Assembly (NCBI GenBank): GCA_964036195.1
Contig: OZ038450.1
Location: 16,246,701-16,310,700, forward strand
DNA from: Sphaerolaimus hirsutus
Lineage: Eukaryota > Nematoda > Chromadorea > Monhysterida > Sphaerolaimidae
Length of the DNA stretch: 64,000 bases
Direction of reading: 5' to 3'
This document shows, piece after piece, positions 1 through 11,800 of this stretch. A model generated the notes under the pieces. The model had not been told where the DNA came from, did no database searches, and saw only the letters and a list, made by a program, of their open reading frames with translations. Each line of letters starts with the position of its first letter. Positions within the stretch are counted from its first letter, which is position 1. Made by a program: the position numbers and the translations under genes.

Positions 1-815
1 CAATATAAGTATTTTGGGGCCATTTATATTAATTAAATATTGATTTAATAATAATGGGGGACAAATGGATATTGGGACGTAAAATACTAGCAGACATGTT
101 GAAATATGTTTACTTTTTACTCATTAGGTCCTCATATTTAAGTGAGGATTATACCGCAATATAGGATTATGGCAAATATTTTCGTGTTTGCTCCAAAAAA
201 TGTGCTAGGATTATACCCACCTTCATTCATTTAAAGCCTCAACTGATAAACGTTGATAACTAAGTTTATTTTAAAACAAGGACACTATATATCTTCTAAT
301 GGCCTCAAATAATTTCCCTTTTTGAACAGTTCCCCCCTCAAAAAGGCAAACGAAATCATAATTCCCTGGCTCGATTAATACAAACTTGGGCAAACAGGGC
401 AATTAGCAAATGCAACATTTACTCTGGGTATATGTATTTTTCGAGTGCATGTAAATATATTTTAACAATAAATTGCTTTGTATAGCAAAGGAAAAACACC
501 ATGAATTCTCAAAAAAGTCCTCTCTGTAGAATACCTAGAATGTAGAACTGTTAGTCAAATGAGAAAAAAACGTCCCTTAAAAAACTGCACCTTTTAGCTG
601 TGTGAGGGACAAAGAACTCCCCCATTGAAAGCTTCCCAGTCACAATTTTTGGCTGAAACATATATCCCTGGTATTTTAACAATGTATGAAACATTGTAGT
701 GGATTGAAAATTGTAGTGGATTGAACTTTAATGGCAAAAGTGAAATCGACTACTACAACATACGCGGCACGTCACAGTTATGAATTCATTATTCTACAAA
801 TGAAATGCAGATTTT
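1..815. other. No gene recognised (intron of copy B)
   Basis: AT-rich sequence with no convincing exon. It would lie in the intron after copy B exon 5. Confidence 0.5.
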
Positions 816-1014
816 TTTTTGGCGCTGGCGCTATTGGCGCTTGGCGCCATTACCCTCTGGCGCCATTGGCGCTTGGCGCTGGGGTTCAGAAAAGCGCCAT
901 GGCGCTTTTGGCGCTTGGCGCTATTTTGCTCTGGCGCCATTGGCGCTCGACGCTGGGGGTCAGAAAAGCGCCATGGCGCTTTTGGCGCTTGGCGCTTAAA
1001 GTCTGGCGCTTTTT
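816..1014. repeat. GGCGC-rich short tandem array
   Basis: Alternating TTGGCGC, GGCGCCATT and GCGCCATGGCGC motifs. A block of about 75 bp containing GGTCAGAAAAGCGCCATGGC is present nearly twice. The same motif forms the arms of the G-family transposons, so this may be an isolated arm. Confidence 0.75.
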
Positions 1015-1245
1015 CCATCACTACTCTACACACATTAGTTAGCCACGGAAATGTCCAAAGCTAAAGAATAACATGATTTAAACAAATTCGAGTTGCCAGA
1101 ATAAGGATTCCGTCAAATACTACTGGTGGAAATCAAAGTAATTCGCAATGGTAAACTCAAATGTCTTTAAAACAAATCGATCTGTGTTGGACAATTCGGT
1201 TGTGAGAAGTTGCGTGAAGGGAACCGCTACCTTCCCCGTTTGCTT

Positions 1246-1647
1246 AAGCGGCGTTTACACGGTTTCGTGTGCCGACAAAAAAACGAGTGAAAAAGTTCCA
1301 TAATTCCGGAATAAAGTTCCATATCTGCAAGGTAAGACACTGAAGTATACTCACTAGTTCAGTGTACACACATGCCAATTTGTAGATAATTTGCGTGTGT
1401 CGTTCAAGAGTTAAAAGCAAATTACACTTGTCGGTTCGGTTTCAAAACGAAAACCGAACCGACAAATGTAATTTCTTTTTAAGTCGTGAACGACATGCCC
1501 GAATTATCTGCAAATTGGCATGTGTGTACACTCAACTAGTGAGTATACTTCACTGCTTTGTCTTGCAGATATGGAACTTTATTGTGGAATTATGAAACTT
1601 TTTGTCTTCTTTTTTTGTCGGCACAAAATGCAGTGTAAACGCCGCTT
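1246..1647. repeat. Foldback element with arms of about 200 bp
   Basis: AAGCGGCGTTTACAC at the left is the inverse of GTGTAAACGCCGCTT at the right, and the match continues almost to the centre (AAAACGAAAACCGAACCGAC). It has no coding capacity. Confidence 0.85.
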
Positions 1648-1855
1648 TACAGTTTAGAACATAAATACAAGAGGGACAAACTTATGACCACATAACCTGG
1701 GACGTCGAGCCGATTGCAGAAAATCGCCTCCGCAAATAGAGAGAAAAGTAAATACGTTAGTACGAACTTTTCAAAAGTATACGTAATACCGAGAGCTCCA
1801 CAAGGCCAAAGCCCAACCACCGTTGAAACATAACTTTGGCGGGTTCAACACTCAC

Positions 1856-2003
1856 CCTGTGTCTAGCCGCGGGGCTGCTGTAATGCACGGAGTGTCTGTG
1901 TCGCAGGGTGGCCACGCCGGGCGCGCGTAAGCCCAACACGAACACGAGCAGCACGCACAGGGTGTCGACGCAGTACAGGGCCAGCGTCAGGTGGTCGGGC
2001 AGA
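1856..2003 (-). CDS. Copy B exon 5: TM5 and start of the L0 linker
   Basis: Acceptor ctttcccag, strong donor AGG/GTGAGT. It encodes a helix (LCVLLVFVLGLRAPG) that matches ELVVVILGARAPG in copy A, then a polar stretch that should lead into the L0 linker. It exits in phase 0, so another exon is expected beyond the left edge. Confidence 0.7.
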
Positions 2004-3735
2004 CTGGGAAAGGGGTGGGGTTGATATAAGGGTGGATTTGGTGAGTGAAGAAGGGTATCAACAGAGGGCATCAGGATGACAAATGCCTAAGCTTCATCAG
2101 GGCAAGGGTCTCGAGTTAAGTTATCGGCCAAAAGTTCCAGCTATATTTGCTTATTTTTATAGTTTTTTTTCTTCAACTTATTTAGCTACTTTTCTCCTGT
2201 TGTGCTTACACACACCAGTTTTTAGTCGTAATTTAGAAAAGTTTTAAGGCAGCTTACAAAGCATTTCAGTTTACCGGCCTGATTCTGGTAAACTCAAATG
2301 CGTTCAAGACTGATTTATGAGTTCTCCAGGTATTTTTCTTCGAAATTTCGGTAGAAAACTAGCATGTCTAGACGCTTTTACCCTTGCCACTCTCACTCAG
2401 TACATACTCTTAGTTTTGACTGTACATCCCAAAATCCTTCTCAATCAACAAAAATAAGAACAATGAACAAACGAAAACCCACTGGTGCAGGCGCCACCAC
2501 CAGTCGGAGCTGTTGAACGAGACCACGGGCAGCACGCGCTCCAACACATTCAGCGTCCACAGAAGCAGCAAAACCAAACCGTGACCCTGCGTTTGAAGGC
2601 GACGTTTTATCAAGATTGGTAGCGCGGGTTTTTGATGTAGTGAAGATTATACTGAGGAGCCCATGGCACACAATGCAGGGGGCACGAGCCATTTGAATCC
2701 ACAGTATTGCATTGGCATAACATTTTCACTTGAAAATGAAACAGCACGGGCAAAATTTTTCAATTATTCAGACACCAGAGGCCAATAGACAGAATCAGGT
2801 TCAGCTAGACGGTTACAAAACCCCCAGGTATTTACATCACATTAAAGCCCGGTTCAATCGATCCGATCATAAGTTTTCACCTGGCTGGGCGGCGAGGGCA
2901 GATCGAAATTCCTCTCCAAATGCATCAGCAGCCAAGCGACCGCCCACACAATCAACTGCGTCCCATTGCGCACGATCAAATGCCCATATAAACCACCATA
3001 GTTCCAAAAATGCAGCGCTAGCCAAAGAATGGGAAGTATCATCAAAACGACATGGGCGAGAGCATGAAGTCTGAAAATTGTGGGGATAGAAAAGACAAGT
3101 CAGGGATCACTCCCGGAACGTGTAAAATGTCAAGTCATGTAAGATGGTAAAGTTCATCTTACAGGCATTGTACCTTATTTTTTACACTTTGCATGACATT
3201 TAACAGGGTCCGGGAGTGGCACCTAACGTGTCATCAAAGGGATTATTTGAAAGTAGATGGGCACACCTGTACAATAAGGATTTAGGCTTGAGGGTATCCG
3301 CAACCTGCGTTCCATACCGCCTATAATAGCGATATTGCAGACTGCAACAGATGGCCACATGCGCGAACAGACAGCAGGAAGTCGCCTGCGACGGGCGACG
3401 GGGCATAAAAACTATAATCGAAAAAAATAGAATTCAGAAAATAGAATAAAATAAGGCGGACGTCAGGTACCCACGCGTCAGAGGGTACTCCCGGACCCTG
3501 TAAAATGTCATGCAAAAGTTATACAAAATGGCACAAAAAATTGAAAGCAAATTTGACTTTCGACACTTCGCAAGACATTTGACAGGGTGTGGGAATGGTA
3601 GCAGCAAGCTCTGCAATGGTGCGGGAAAATGCAATTGAAACTGACGGTGTTCAAAAAGCACGGCGAGAAGCCATGATTCGTCCACACCGTGGCCAAGCTC
3701 ACGTTCGGCGCGCAGTAGGAGCTGATCACAGCCAT
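1856..3735 (-). CDS. ABCC10-like transporter, TMD0 membrane domain, copy B (5' part of gene)
   Basis: Five exons (3646-3735, 3267-3385, 2881-3070, 2483-2586, 1856-2003) join in consistent phase to give 217 residues with about five hydrophobic segments. The order matches the extra N-terminal membrane domain (TMD0) of ABCC/MRP exporters: a short extracellular N-terminus with a Cys and a Trp, TM1 after SPCFLNT, the LERNFDLP loop after TM3, and TM5 leading into VLGLRAPG, which resembles ABCC10. The start Met at 3735 was chosen because copy A has a Met at the matching place. Known for the family: TMD0 helps trafficking and assembly of the pump; the ATPase core follows it. Here the core would lie left of base 1, since the last donor (GTGAGT) is intact. 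ABCC10 rather than another ABCC is an inference from the LRAPG motif. Confidence 0.68.
2483..2586 (-). CDS. Copy B exon 4: TM4
   Basis: Acceptor acgcag, donor CACCA/GTGGGT. It encodes GHGLVLLLLWTLNVLERVLP followed by a Trp cluster (DWWWR), matching NRHSLYLMAFWC and DKWFFR in copy A. Confidence 0.65.
2881..3070 (-). CDS. Copy B exon 3: TM2 and TM3
   Basis: Acceptor attttcag, donor CAG/GTGAAA. It encodes two hydrophobic helices (HVVLMILPILWLAL and LIVWAVAWLLMHL) and then LERNFDLPSPP, matching YTHRNYDLPTT in copy A and the LER loop of MRP1. Confidence 0.7.
3109..3217. repeat. Small inverted-repeat element (ACTCCCGGA family)
   Basis: ACTCCCGGAACGTGTAAAATG at the left is the inverse of the right end (CAGGGTCCGGGAGT). 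Related copies occur at 3487-3596 and 10191-10392. Confidence 0.7.
3267..3385 (-). CDS. Copy B exon 2: rest of TM1 and first loop
   Basis: Acceptor gtcgcag, donor CAG/GTGTGC. After joining to exon 1, the stretch from SPCFLNT to YRRYGT aligns without gaps to copy A from CVFQT to YAKYGT (31 residues each), which supports both borders. Confidence 0.65.
3487..3596. repeat. Small inverted-repeat element (ACTCCCGGA family)
   Basis: ACTCCCGGACCCTGTAAAAT at the left; the right end GACAGGGTGTGGGA is its diverged inverse. It lies just past the copy B exon 1 donor. Confidence 0.65.
3646..3735 (-). CDS. Copy B exon 1: N-terminus and start of TM1
   Basis: Thirty residues from the ATG to the donor GTCAGT. 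It contains YCAPNVSLATVW, with an N-glycosylation sequon (NVS), and ends SPCFLNT, like the start of TM1 in MRP proteins. A small inverted-repeat element (3487-3596) lies 49 bp past the donor. Confidence 0.6.
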
Positions 3736-3910
3736 TGTTAAAAGTAGATGGAGCGATGTTTTCCCAGTGCAGCTGAATCGATTTGCGCTCAATTTTCACC
3801 GGCACCTCATTTCGCCAGTCATCAAAACGCCGCTCTTTTTATCCATTGCAAGCTGTGTGACAGAAATTGCGCAACCTGTGTGCAATTTATGTGAACAAAA
3901 AAGCAAGCTA

Positions 3911-4259
3911 CCGTAACCCGCGAAAAAGCCCCCAGGGCAGTTATTTTTTCGTCAGAAGTTTTTGAAGCAGGGTCTATTCAAGGGGAATTATTCGAGGGGA
4001 TTATTTACGTTTTTTCGTCAGAATTTTCAGTATAATGCATGATTAATTTACTGCAAAAATTGTAGGAATACAAATTTCACAATTCAAGCAGATTGAAATC
4101 AATGTTAGCTAGCTTGAGCTCAAGATAATTTATTATTTTACATAATAATTACATAAAACGTTTTTATACATGTTGTCTTCCCCACCCATCAGTTATTTTT
4201 GCTTCACCCAGCCAACAGGGGGAGTCATTCAAAGCGGGCTTATTCGAGGATATACGGTA
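3911..4259. repeat. Decayed CCTCGAATA-family element
   Basis: Starts near CCGTAACCCGCG, with TTATTCGAGG / TTTTTTCGTCAG motifs inside, and ends ATTCGAGGATATACGGTA. Family members with both ends occur at 6341, 37765, 49197 and 51423. Confidence 0.6.
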
Positions 4260-5048
4260 TATATCAATCCGTCTGCGAACAAAGAAAATGAATAGGACAT
4301 CAGCGAATAGGTAAGTGTTAATGATATATTTATTGAATACTAGTGAGTATTTACGTCACTCGATTCATTGATTTCTTTGACAATCGACGTTTGACATCAA
4401 TGTAGGTATCGTTTTTGCCAGTTACCATGTAAATATTTACAAAAATACTTACTGGTTCATTCCGGTTTGGCACAAAAACAAGCGTACGAAGAACGGAACA
4501 GGGTGACATCTTACCATGATTCAAATACAGTTGAACTTTTTGAATGGTGACTCAGCAAATCAGTAGGATTTAAGTGTATTTAAGAAATGTGATACGGTAA
4601 TACGGTAACTTAAAAAACTCGCCCCTTGAACGATTTGTATACTTCATATGGTTATAGACTATAGTCAAGTACTTTTACTATGCAGTAAAATGTCTAACAT
4701 GCGCGCACACCAAGTGAACTATCGCTCTGAAACAAAAAGATTTTTTTGCATAAAAAAGTTAGAACGATGAATGAATCACACCTGGAAAAATAAACACTAC
4801 TCGGTATTGTGTTTTAAATGTGAGCGGCGGGCTGAATATTTATTGAAAAGCGAGCGAGCTAATTTCCCAACACAAGTTTGATTATTTAGTTAAACGTATA
4901 CTCGGCGGACCGCAAAGTATGCGCCCAAAATTATTTATGTCTTGGTCGATAACGCGCGAGCTGGATACTTGTGTATGCACTTTCACAAAATGAAAAATAT
5001 TGTTAATCTCTAGTATTTATGTCAAGAAAAGAAAAAGGCGGAGTCGCT
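4260..5048. other. No feature recognised
   Basis: AT-rich spacer between copy B and the 3' end of the phosphatase; no open frame or repeat I can name. Confidence 0.4.
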
Positions 5049-5450
5049 TAAGCCGGAATTACAGCTCAGCGGCGTTTGACGTGAAAAGATGACGTCGTAA
5101 AATTGATTACATCAAAATAGAAAAAATAATTATTATTTAATATTATTTAATTATTTTATTATTAAAGAAAATAATTATTATTTAATAAGTTATTTATTTT
5201 ACGTCAAAATTTACACATTCTACATCAACATTTCATGTCAAACATTTTACGTCACTAAAAAATTTTGACGTTAAATTAATAACTACTTAAATAATGATTA
5301 TTTGATAATTTTTTTTGGGACATTACACACAATTACTAGAACCATCTAATTCTGAAATTTCAATGTTGTACCTTTGTCCATTTTGATGTAATCAATTTTA
5401 CGACGTCATCATTTCACGTCAAATGCCGCTGAGCTGTAATACCGGCTTTA
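5049..5450. repeat. Foldback element with AAGCCGG ends
   Basis: TAAGCCGGAATTACAGCTCA at the left is inverted at the right (TGAGCTGTAATACCGGCTTTA), with further matched inner blocks around GACGTCGTAAAATTGATTAC. The centre is an AT-rich palindrome of TTATTTAATA units. Confidence 0.85.
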
Positions 5451-5640
5451 CAAACGAGAAATGTTTTTTTCCCGTCATATTTTTTCTTTTTTGCTGGAAT
5501 TATTTTAATTTTATTGATGATGACGTCATGATGGTGTGTTTCCTTCAGAAAAATGCATAGCATGCGGTCCGTCGAGCATACCTAAGTCATTGTCGAAATA
5601 TTTCACTACTAAAATCGATTGCAACTGATAAAATCAGATC

Positions 5641-5827
5641 TCAGGAGGCACTCTGCTGCGTATATTCGATAAAAGCATCGCAGGCGTAAAGCAATTGGTC
5701 GTCAGTTTCCACCATGGCCATACGACTGTGTCGTAACCTCTTTATTATCAAAATGGGATCCTTCCAAATCGTGTTGTTCTGTTCGTAATAGCGAATGAGC
5801 AATTCCAGTAGAAGGAATGTGCCGGTG
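5641..5827 (-). CDS. PTP exon 12: end of D2 and stop
   Basis: Acceptor gctcgcag. It completes RTGTFLLLELL and carries RMAMVETDDQLLYA before ending YTQQSAS-stop. The Q-loop Gln is replaced by Glu. Confidence 0.85.
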
Positions 5828-8800
5828 CTGCGAGCGAAGAGTGAAACGAATGAGTGATGAATTCATCAGTGATGTAAAAGGAAGAGAAACTATTGTTGGT
5901 GTGTCTATGTTTTAAAAATGAAATCAATTGTAATTTTCGCAGAGAGGGGTGTTGTTCTCACTCGGCCAACACGGAGATATTATACAAGGGAGGAGGCCTA
6001 TTAGATGATGTGGTAAAATTTCCTTTCACGGGTTTTTCCGATGAGCACACAATTTTATGAACAGAATTTGATTTTGCACAGGACAGAAAAAAACATCCGA
6101 AAAAGGTAAACACCAAGAAAAAGTTTATGAAACGCACCGCCCATTTCCACCAGTGCAATGAATCAAACGGTCGGGAAGATCGTAAAATTCATCTCTCAAT
6201 TTCGCGGTCACATCCATAACAACTTTGATGAAGGAAACTAATAAGCCAGGATCATCTGGAGCACCAAAATCCGGCCACCCGTGGAATTGAACCTGCGACG
6301 AGTTATTGAAAAATTGAGTCATGTCATGACATTTTGAAATTACCGTATATCCTCGAATACACCGTCAGAGGAGATATTTTTTTGTCCGAATTTTTTGACT
6401 GGAGAGTTATTCGATGATATACGGTAGCAGCAGCGTGGGCTGCGGTAAAAAGATGGTAACAGATGAAGTTGAACATGCCCCCCCAAAATCCCCCGAGTAC
6501 ACTGATAATTTTTTTTTAATCAACAAATCCCAACCCAAATAAAACCAGAACGTGGCAATCGCCCTGCGCACACTAGTTTTCACCAACGATGGAAAAAACA
6601 CAGAAATTGAACACAGAAACTCATTGAGTTTCTGTGTTTTTGTTTTACACAGAAACACGGAAACTCATAAATTTTGAAAAACTCAAAACTCAATTGAGTT
6701 TTTTTTTGGAGAACACATAAACACAGAAACACGGAAACACAGAAAAGTTTTTTGAGTTTTTGTGTTTTTTTTCAGCAAAGCGGTTGAATGCACATTAATT
6801 CAGTTGAACTAAACAAGATAAGATAAGCATGTATAGTATGTAAATATGTACATAATGTATTCATATTTTATAATGGTACAAAAAAGAAATTCAAGATGGC
6901 ATGCACATCTCATGGTGTATTTGACAATTTAAGTTTCGACATTTAAGTATACCTTATTACCTCGAATTAACCCCCCCCCCCTTGAAATAGCCCCCTCCAG
7001 GATGATGTACATCATGTATCCAATGTACATGATGTATTTATTACTGGTAATTTGCATTGCAGCTACACATAGACTGTACTAGGTTGTGTAGCTATCTACA
7101 TGTTTATTTCAAATATATCCTGTTTGTACGCATTTATAACCTGTTTGGGTACGTAAATGCCTTCTATTTTCTATGATCCTTACAAAACTTTCTGATGAAA
7201 TAATAAACCCCCATGGGGGTATTTCGAGGTAAATGGTAGTTGTAGTTCAAATCAATTCTGTAGTCTTCCATACAGTGCACATCCATTGAAGAATTTTGGA
7301 GTACTGCGCAAATTGTCGTTTCTGGGCATTTTGTTGCTGGTGTTGTGATGTTGATGTCCTCATTGTGGACATTTTTATGGACTTTTTTGACACTTGAATG
7401 AATACACAAATGTTATGTGGGGTTAAAACATGTGTAAAACCAATATTTTATAAGAAAACCACTGTTTCCAGATAGAAATGCTGTAAATTTTTTGGGGGAA
7501 TACTGGAATTTTTTGGAAAAAAAACTCAAGTTTTTTAGAAAAAAAACTCAAAAAACTCGAGTTTTTACAAAAAACACAGAAATAAAAACAGAGTTACTCA
7601 AGTTTTTTTCGAGAAAAAAACTCAAAACACAGGTACTCATTTTTGAAAAACTCAAAACACAGAAAGTGTTTTTTTGGAGAACTTACCCATCGTTGGTTTT
7701 CACACGAAATTTCGAAAACTCATAAATGAGCTTTGAACGTGTTTGAGTTTTCCACAATGAGTCATTTCTAATCTCCGTCAACTGTAGTTGACGGCCACCT
7801 CATTGTAGAAAACTCAAATGCGTTCTAAGCTGATGTGTGAGTTTTCAAAATTTCGTGTGAAAACTAGTGTGCGCATGCACATTCATTCAACGCACGTGAA
7901 CAATCTTCCGATCTCCGGGCACGCCATCGACTGTTACCGTAAACGTACGAATTGTATGACCGCCACAGGTTGATTTTTGCTCGTCTGACAGCTGTATATT
8001 GATCAGATCACAAAATCGACTTGTGCCGCCGACTAATCCGGGCCTAAAAACAGGCAAATTGTAAATTTTCCATTGTTCATTGAATTTTCTTACCTACTAC
8101 AATATGACTGGAGATTACAAAAAAATGAGATGAGATTGGAACGCAATAAGCCCATTTTTTCAATTACGATTATGCAAATTACGGTACTTCACACAGCAGT
8201 TTTACGAGCACCAAACCGACCAATAGCGATGGCAGTTTTTCTCGGTGAGCATAACTATCAAGTTGATGTCATTTTGCACTATCATGCGCCAAAATGTGTC
8301 CACAGTTCCTTCCATTGGCCCCTGAGCAGCGATGCACTTCGAACAGTTCGGAATGTTTTCCATGTGGCTGTAGGACGTGTTTCACGTTTACCCTCTTAGG
8401 TTTTTGATCGGTGAAAATAATATGATATTTATGTGAAATCTCAAAAGGAAAAGTGTCATATCATCTTTCAAATCAAACTTTTACATATCATAGGCAAACA
8501 AATTCAAGGTGGGTTCACACTGGGCACCTAGGGTGTCAAATTTCCGTTTTCCGTTTTCCGTTTCCGTTTTCCGCAGGCAAATTTTTTCCGTTTTCCGTTC
8601 CGTTTTCCGGCTGCTGAATTTTTTTTTCCGTTTTCCGTTCCGTTTTCCGGCAACTTTTTTTTCCGTTTCCGTTTTTCCGGCTCATTTTCCGTTTTCCGGC
8701 TAAATTTTCAGTTTTTCCGCCTTTTTTCCATTTTCTGCCTCAATTTCCAGTTTTTCTGCCTTTTTTTTTCATTTTCTGCCTCAATTTTCCATTTTTCCAC

Positions 8801-11800
8801 CTCATTTTACCTTTTTCTGGCTCAACTTTCTGTTTTCTGATCAGCCAAACTGGTAAAAATTCATGCAGATTGTCAATGATGTGAAAAAATTTCTGTTTCC
8901 AGCAAAATTACTGCAAATTTTTTCCACTTCCAGCAAAATTTCACCAAATTTTACCCGTTTTCCAGCAAAATTTCAGCAAGTTTTCCCATTTTCGTGCAAA
9001 TTTGATTTTTCCGTTTCCGTTTTTCCGGCCTCTTTTTCCGTTTTCCGGCTGCTGAAAATTTTTTTCCGTTTCCGTTTCCGTTTTCCGCCAAGTGCAAATT
9101 TTTTTCCGTTTTCCGTTCCGTTTTCCGGCCGCTGAAAATTTTTTTCCGTTTCCGTTTCCGTTTTCCGTAAAAAAATTTTTTTGACACCCTAGGCACATCT
9201 AGTAAAAGCTGGTGCATTGAACCATTACAATTAATCACCTGGCATTGATGTAATCGCCTTGGGGGCAGTCGCGCACAATCACTCGATTACGGTCATACGG
9301 CAGGCGATTCCAGTAGCGATTCTTGCCCATCTCTCGCACACCCGCGTCGCAACTGGAGAGGGTTACGCAGGTAAATACGTAAATTCGGTATTGACGCCTA
9401 AATTCATGACAGATTACCGTCTTGACGATAAACTGAGTGCCGCCACAACTCCAGTCTCAAAATCAGAAAGATGGCGTCAGGCACAACAAAAACGTGAATA
9501 TTTATTTTATTTTAACCGAGTGCTTTAGCTTGAAAATGAGCAGGTTAAAGGGTTGGCTGCAAAACATATATGGGAACAAACAAGTATCGTCTACATTGAT
9601 CAGGGACGTAGCCAGGATTTTTGAGCGGGGGGGGCGGATTGTATACGGAGCCCGAACCCCCCCCCCCCCTAAAATTTTACCCCTGTTGTAGGGGAATGGC
9701 GCCATGGCGCTGGCGCCATTCGTAGGCGCCACGCCATGGCGCCACTGGCGTTGGCATTGGCGCCAAAACAGCAGTATACGTCTGTATTTTACACGCATAT
9801 ACAGCGACATGGACAGAAATTGAGTCCATTTTCACTGGCTTTAAGGTCGCGGAGACTGGTCAGCCAAAAAGATATGTTGTGAAGGGAGAATGCGCGCTTG
9901 CGCGCAAAAATTTTACAAACTGTCGACAGAATCGTCGTCTGAAAGTGCCATTTCTGGCACATTTTTTGGTCCGGCCCGGGAAGGGGGGGGGGGGGCGGCC
10001 GCCCCCCCCGCCCCCCCCCCTGGCTACGTCCTTGACATAGATCGTTCCCCTGACTAGTACACCACCGAAATGCGGCTAATTTTTTTTTGAACACACTCTA
10101 GTTGACAAGAATGAACAGTCGGCGGCCAAGGATAATTCATTCTGGCAAACTCAAACATGTTCATAGCACATTAGAGCTACCAGGTGGCAATCCCAAGCCC
10201 TGTAAAGTAAAGTGTCAAATGTAAAGTCAAATGCAAAGTCAAGTGTCAAATGTAAAGTCAAATGCAAAGTAAAGTGTCAATTGTCATGCAAAGTTCAGTA
10301 AAAAAATCTTTTCTTTTTTGTTTTGATTGACACTTTACTTTGCATTTGACTTTACATTTGACACTTTACTTTACACTTTACAGGGCTTGGGACTGCCCCC
10401 AAACTTTCAGCAGTCAACTACGGTGCAACCACGCGCGCAAGCACATCTTCAACGACAAGAAGCGCCAAAAAAGTACACGACCGTCGCAAAAAGCAGCACA
10501 AACTCACTAATACAGTTCGCCGGCGGGCGGGTACAGCCACAAGTCGTTCACCTTGCCGTCGACATTCTCCTCCCACATTTCCAAATATCTGTCAACTAGA
10601 ATGCTCCGATTTTCCTTGACCATCTTTCTGAACGCGTCCAGGGCGACGCGCTTTGGATCCATTGAAACAGTGCCGGGCGCCAGACGTGACAGTTAGCGGT
10701 GGGTTGAGTATTCAGTATTATCAGCTAAATTCGAGAGTTCACCATTGGCGCTGCGCACACTAGTTGACTGCCAGATATTTGTAAATTATTAAATCGGCTA
10801 TCAACGCCTTCGAGTTAACTGGAATGAGGTTTCTGTCAACTGCAGTTGATGGGATTAAGAATAACTCATTCCAGTAAACTCAAATGCGTTCAAAAACGAT
10901 TTGAGTTTAGCAAACTATGGCAGTAAACTAGGGTGCGCGCGCGCGTTGTGTTAGAAACTAAGAAAACTCATAAACCAGCTTTGAACGCACCAGAGTTTAC
11001 CTGAATGAGCAATCTTTTATCTCTGTCAACTGCAGTTGACGGAAACCCCATCCCGGTAAACTCAAATGCGTTCAAAGCTTTGAGGTTTAGGTTTTAGGCT
11101 TTTAAGCTTTTGAAATTTAGGTTTTAAACGAGTGTGAAGGGGCATATGTTTTTATAGGATTTCAATGCGATAAGCTACACCCTTCAGCAAATATTTAGTT
11201 AACGCCTAGCGCCAAGTAAGATAACTAACTATACGGGAGGTGTTGAAAAAAACAACTTATACCTACCGCAAATCCTCGAATAAGACCACCCCCTCGAATC
11301 ACTCCCCCTGTTTACGAGGCGAGGAAAAAATAACTTCCCCCCTCGAATAACTCCCCCCTCTTGAATAACTACCCCCTCTGGATGAAACTGATACAATACA
11401 AAAATGCAAAACAATATCAGCCTACCACTGCGACATGTGTATGCAGTGTATACACATCTTTTCGTTGTTGGACTGTGAAATACCTAAATTGCATTGTTGA
11501 CAGGGTGCATCCATACAATGAATTAAGTCTAAGTTTTCTGAAGAAAAAAAGTCCCCCCTCGAATAACTCCCCCTCCAAAACGTCTGACGAAAAAATAACT
11601 CCCCTGGGGTCTTATTCGAGGATTTAGGCTAATTAGCCCGATCTCGAATAACAACAGCCACGAGAAAACAATAAATATACGAAATGATGATCAGAACACA
11701 TTGGGCTATTAGCGTCATTTTCACTATTTGCCCCCCCCCCCCCAAAAAAAAGGGTCCACACCACCAACTGTCACATCGGCACAAAGACTGCGCCGCTGCA

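Noticed and set aside
731-1064. Open frames over the GGCGC array
   Set aside because: Low-complexity translation (Trp/Arg/Leu/Ala repeats) in all frames of a repeat.
8529-9191. Phe/Pro-rich and Asn/Gly-rich open frames
   Set aside because: They arise from TTTTCCG arrays of a non-autonomous transposon.
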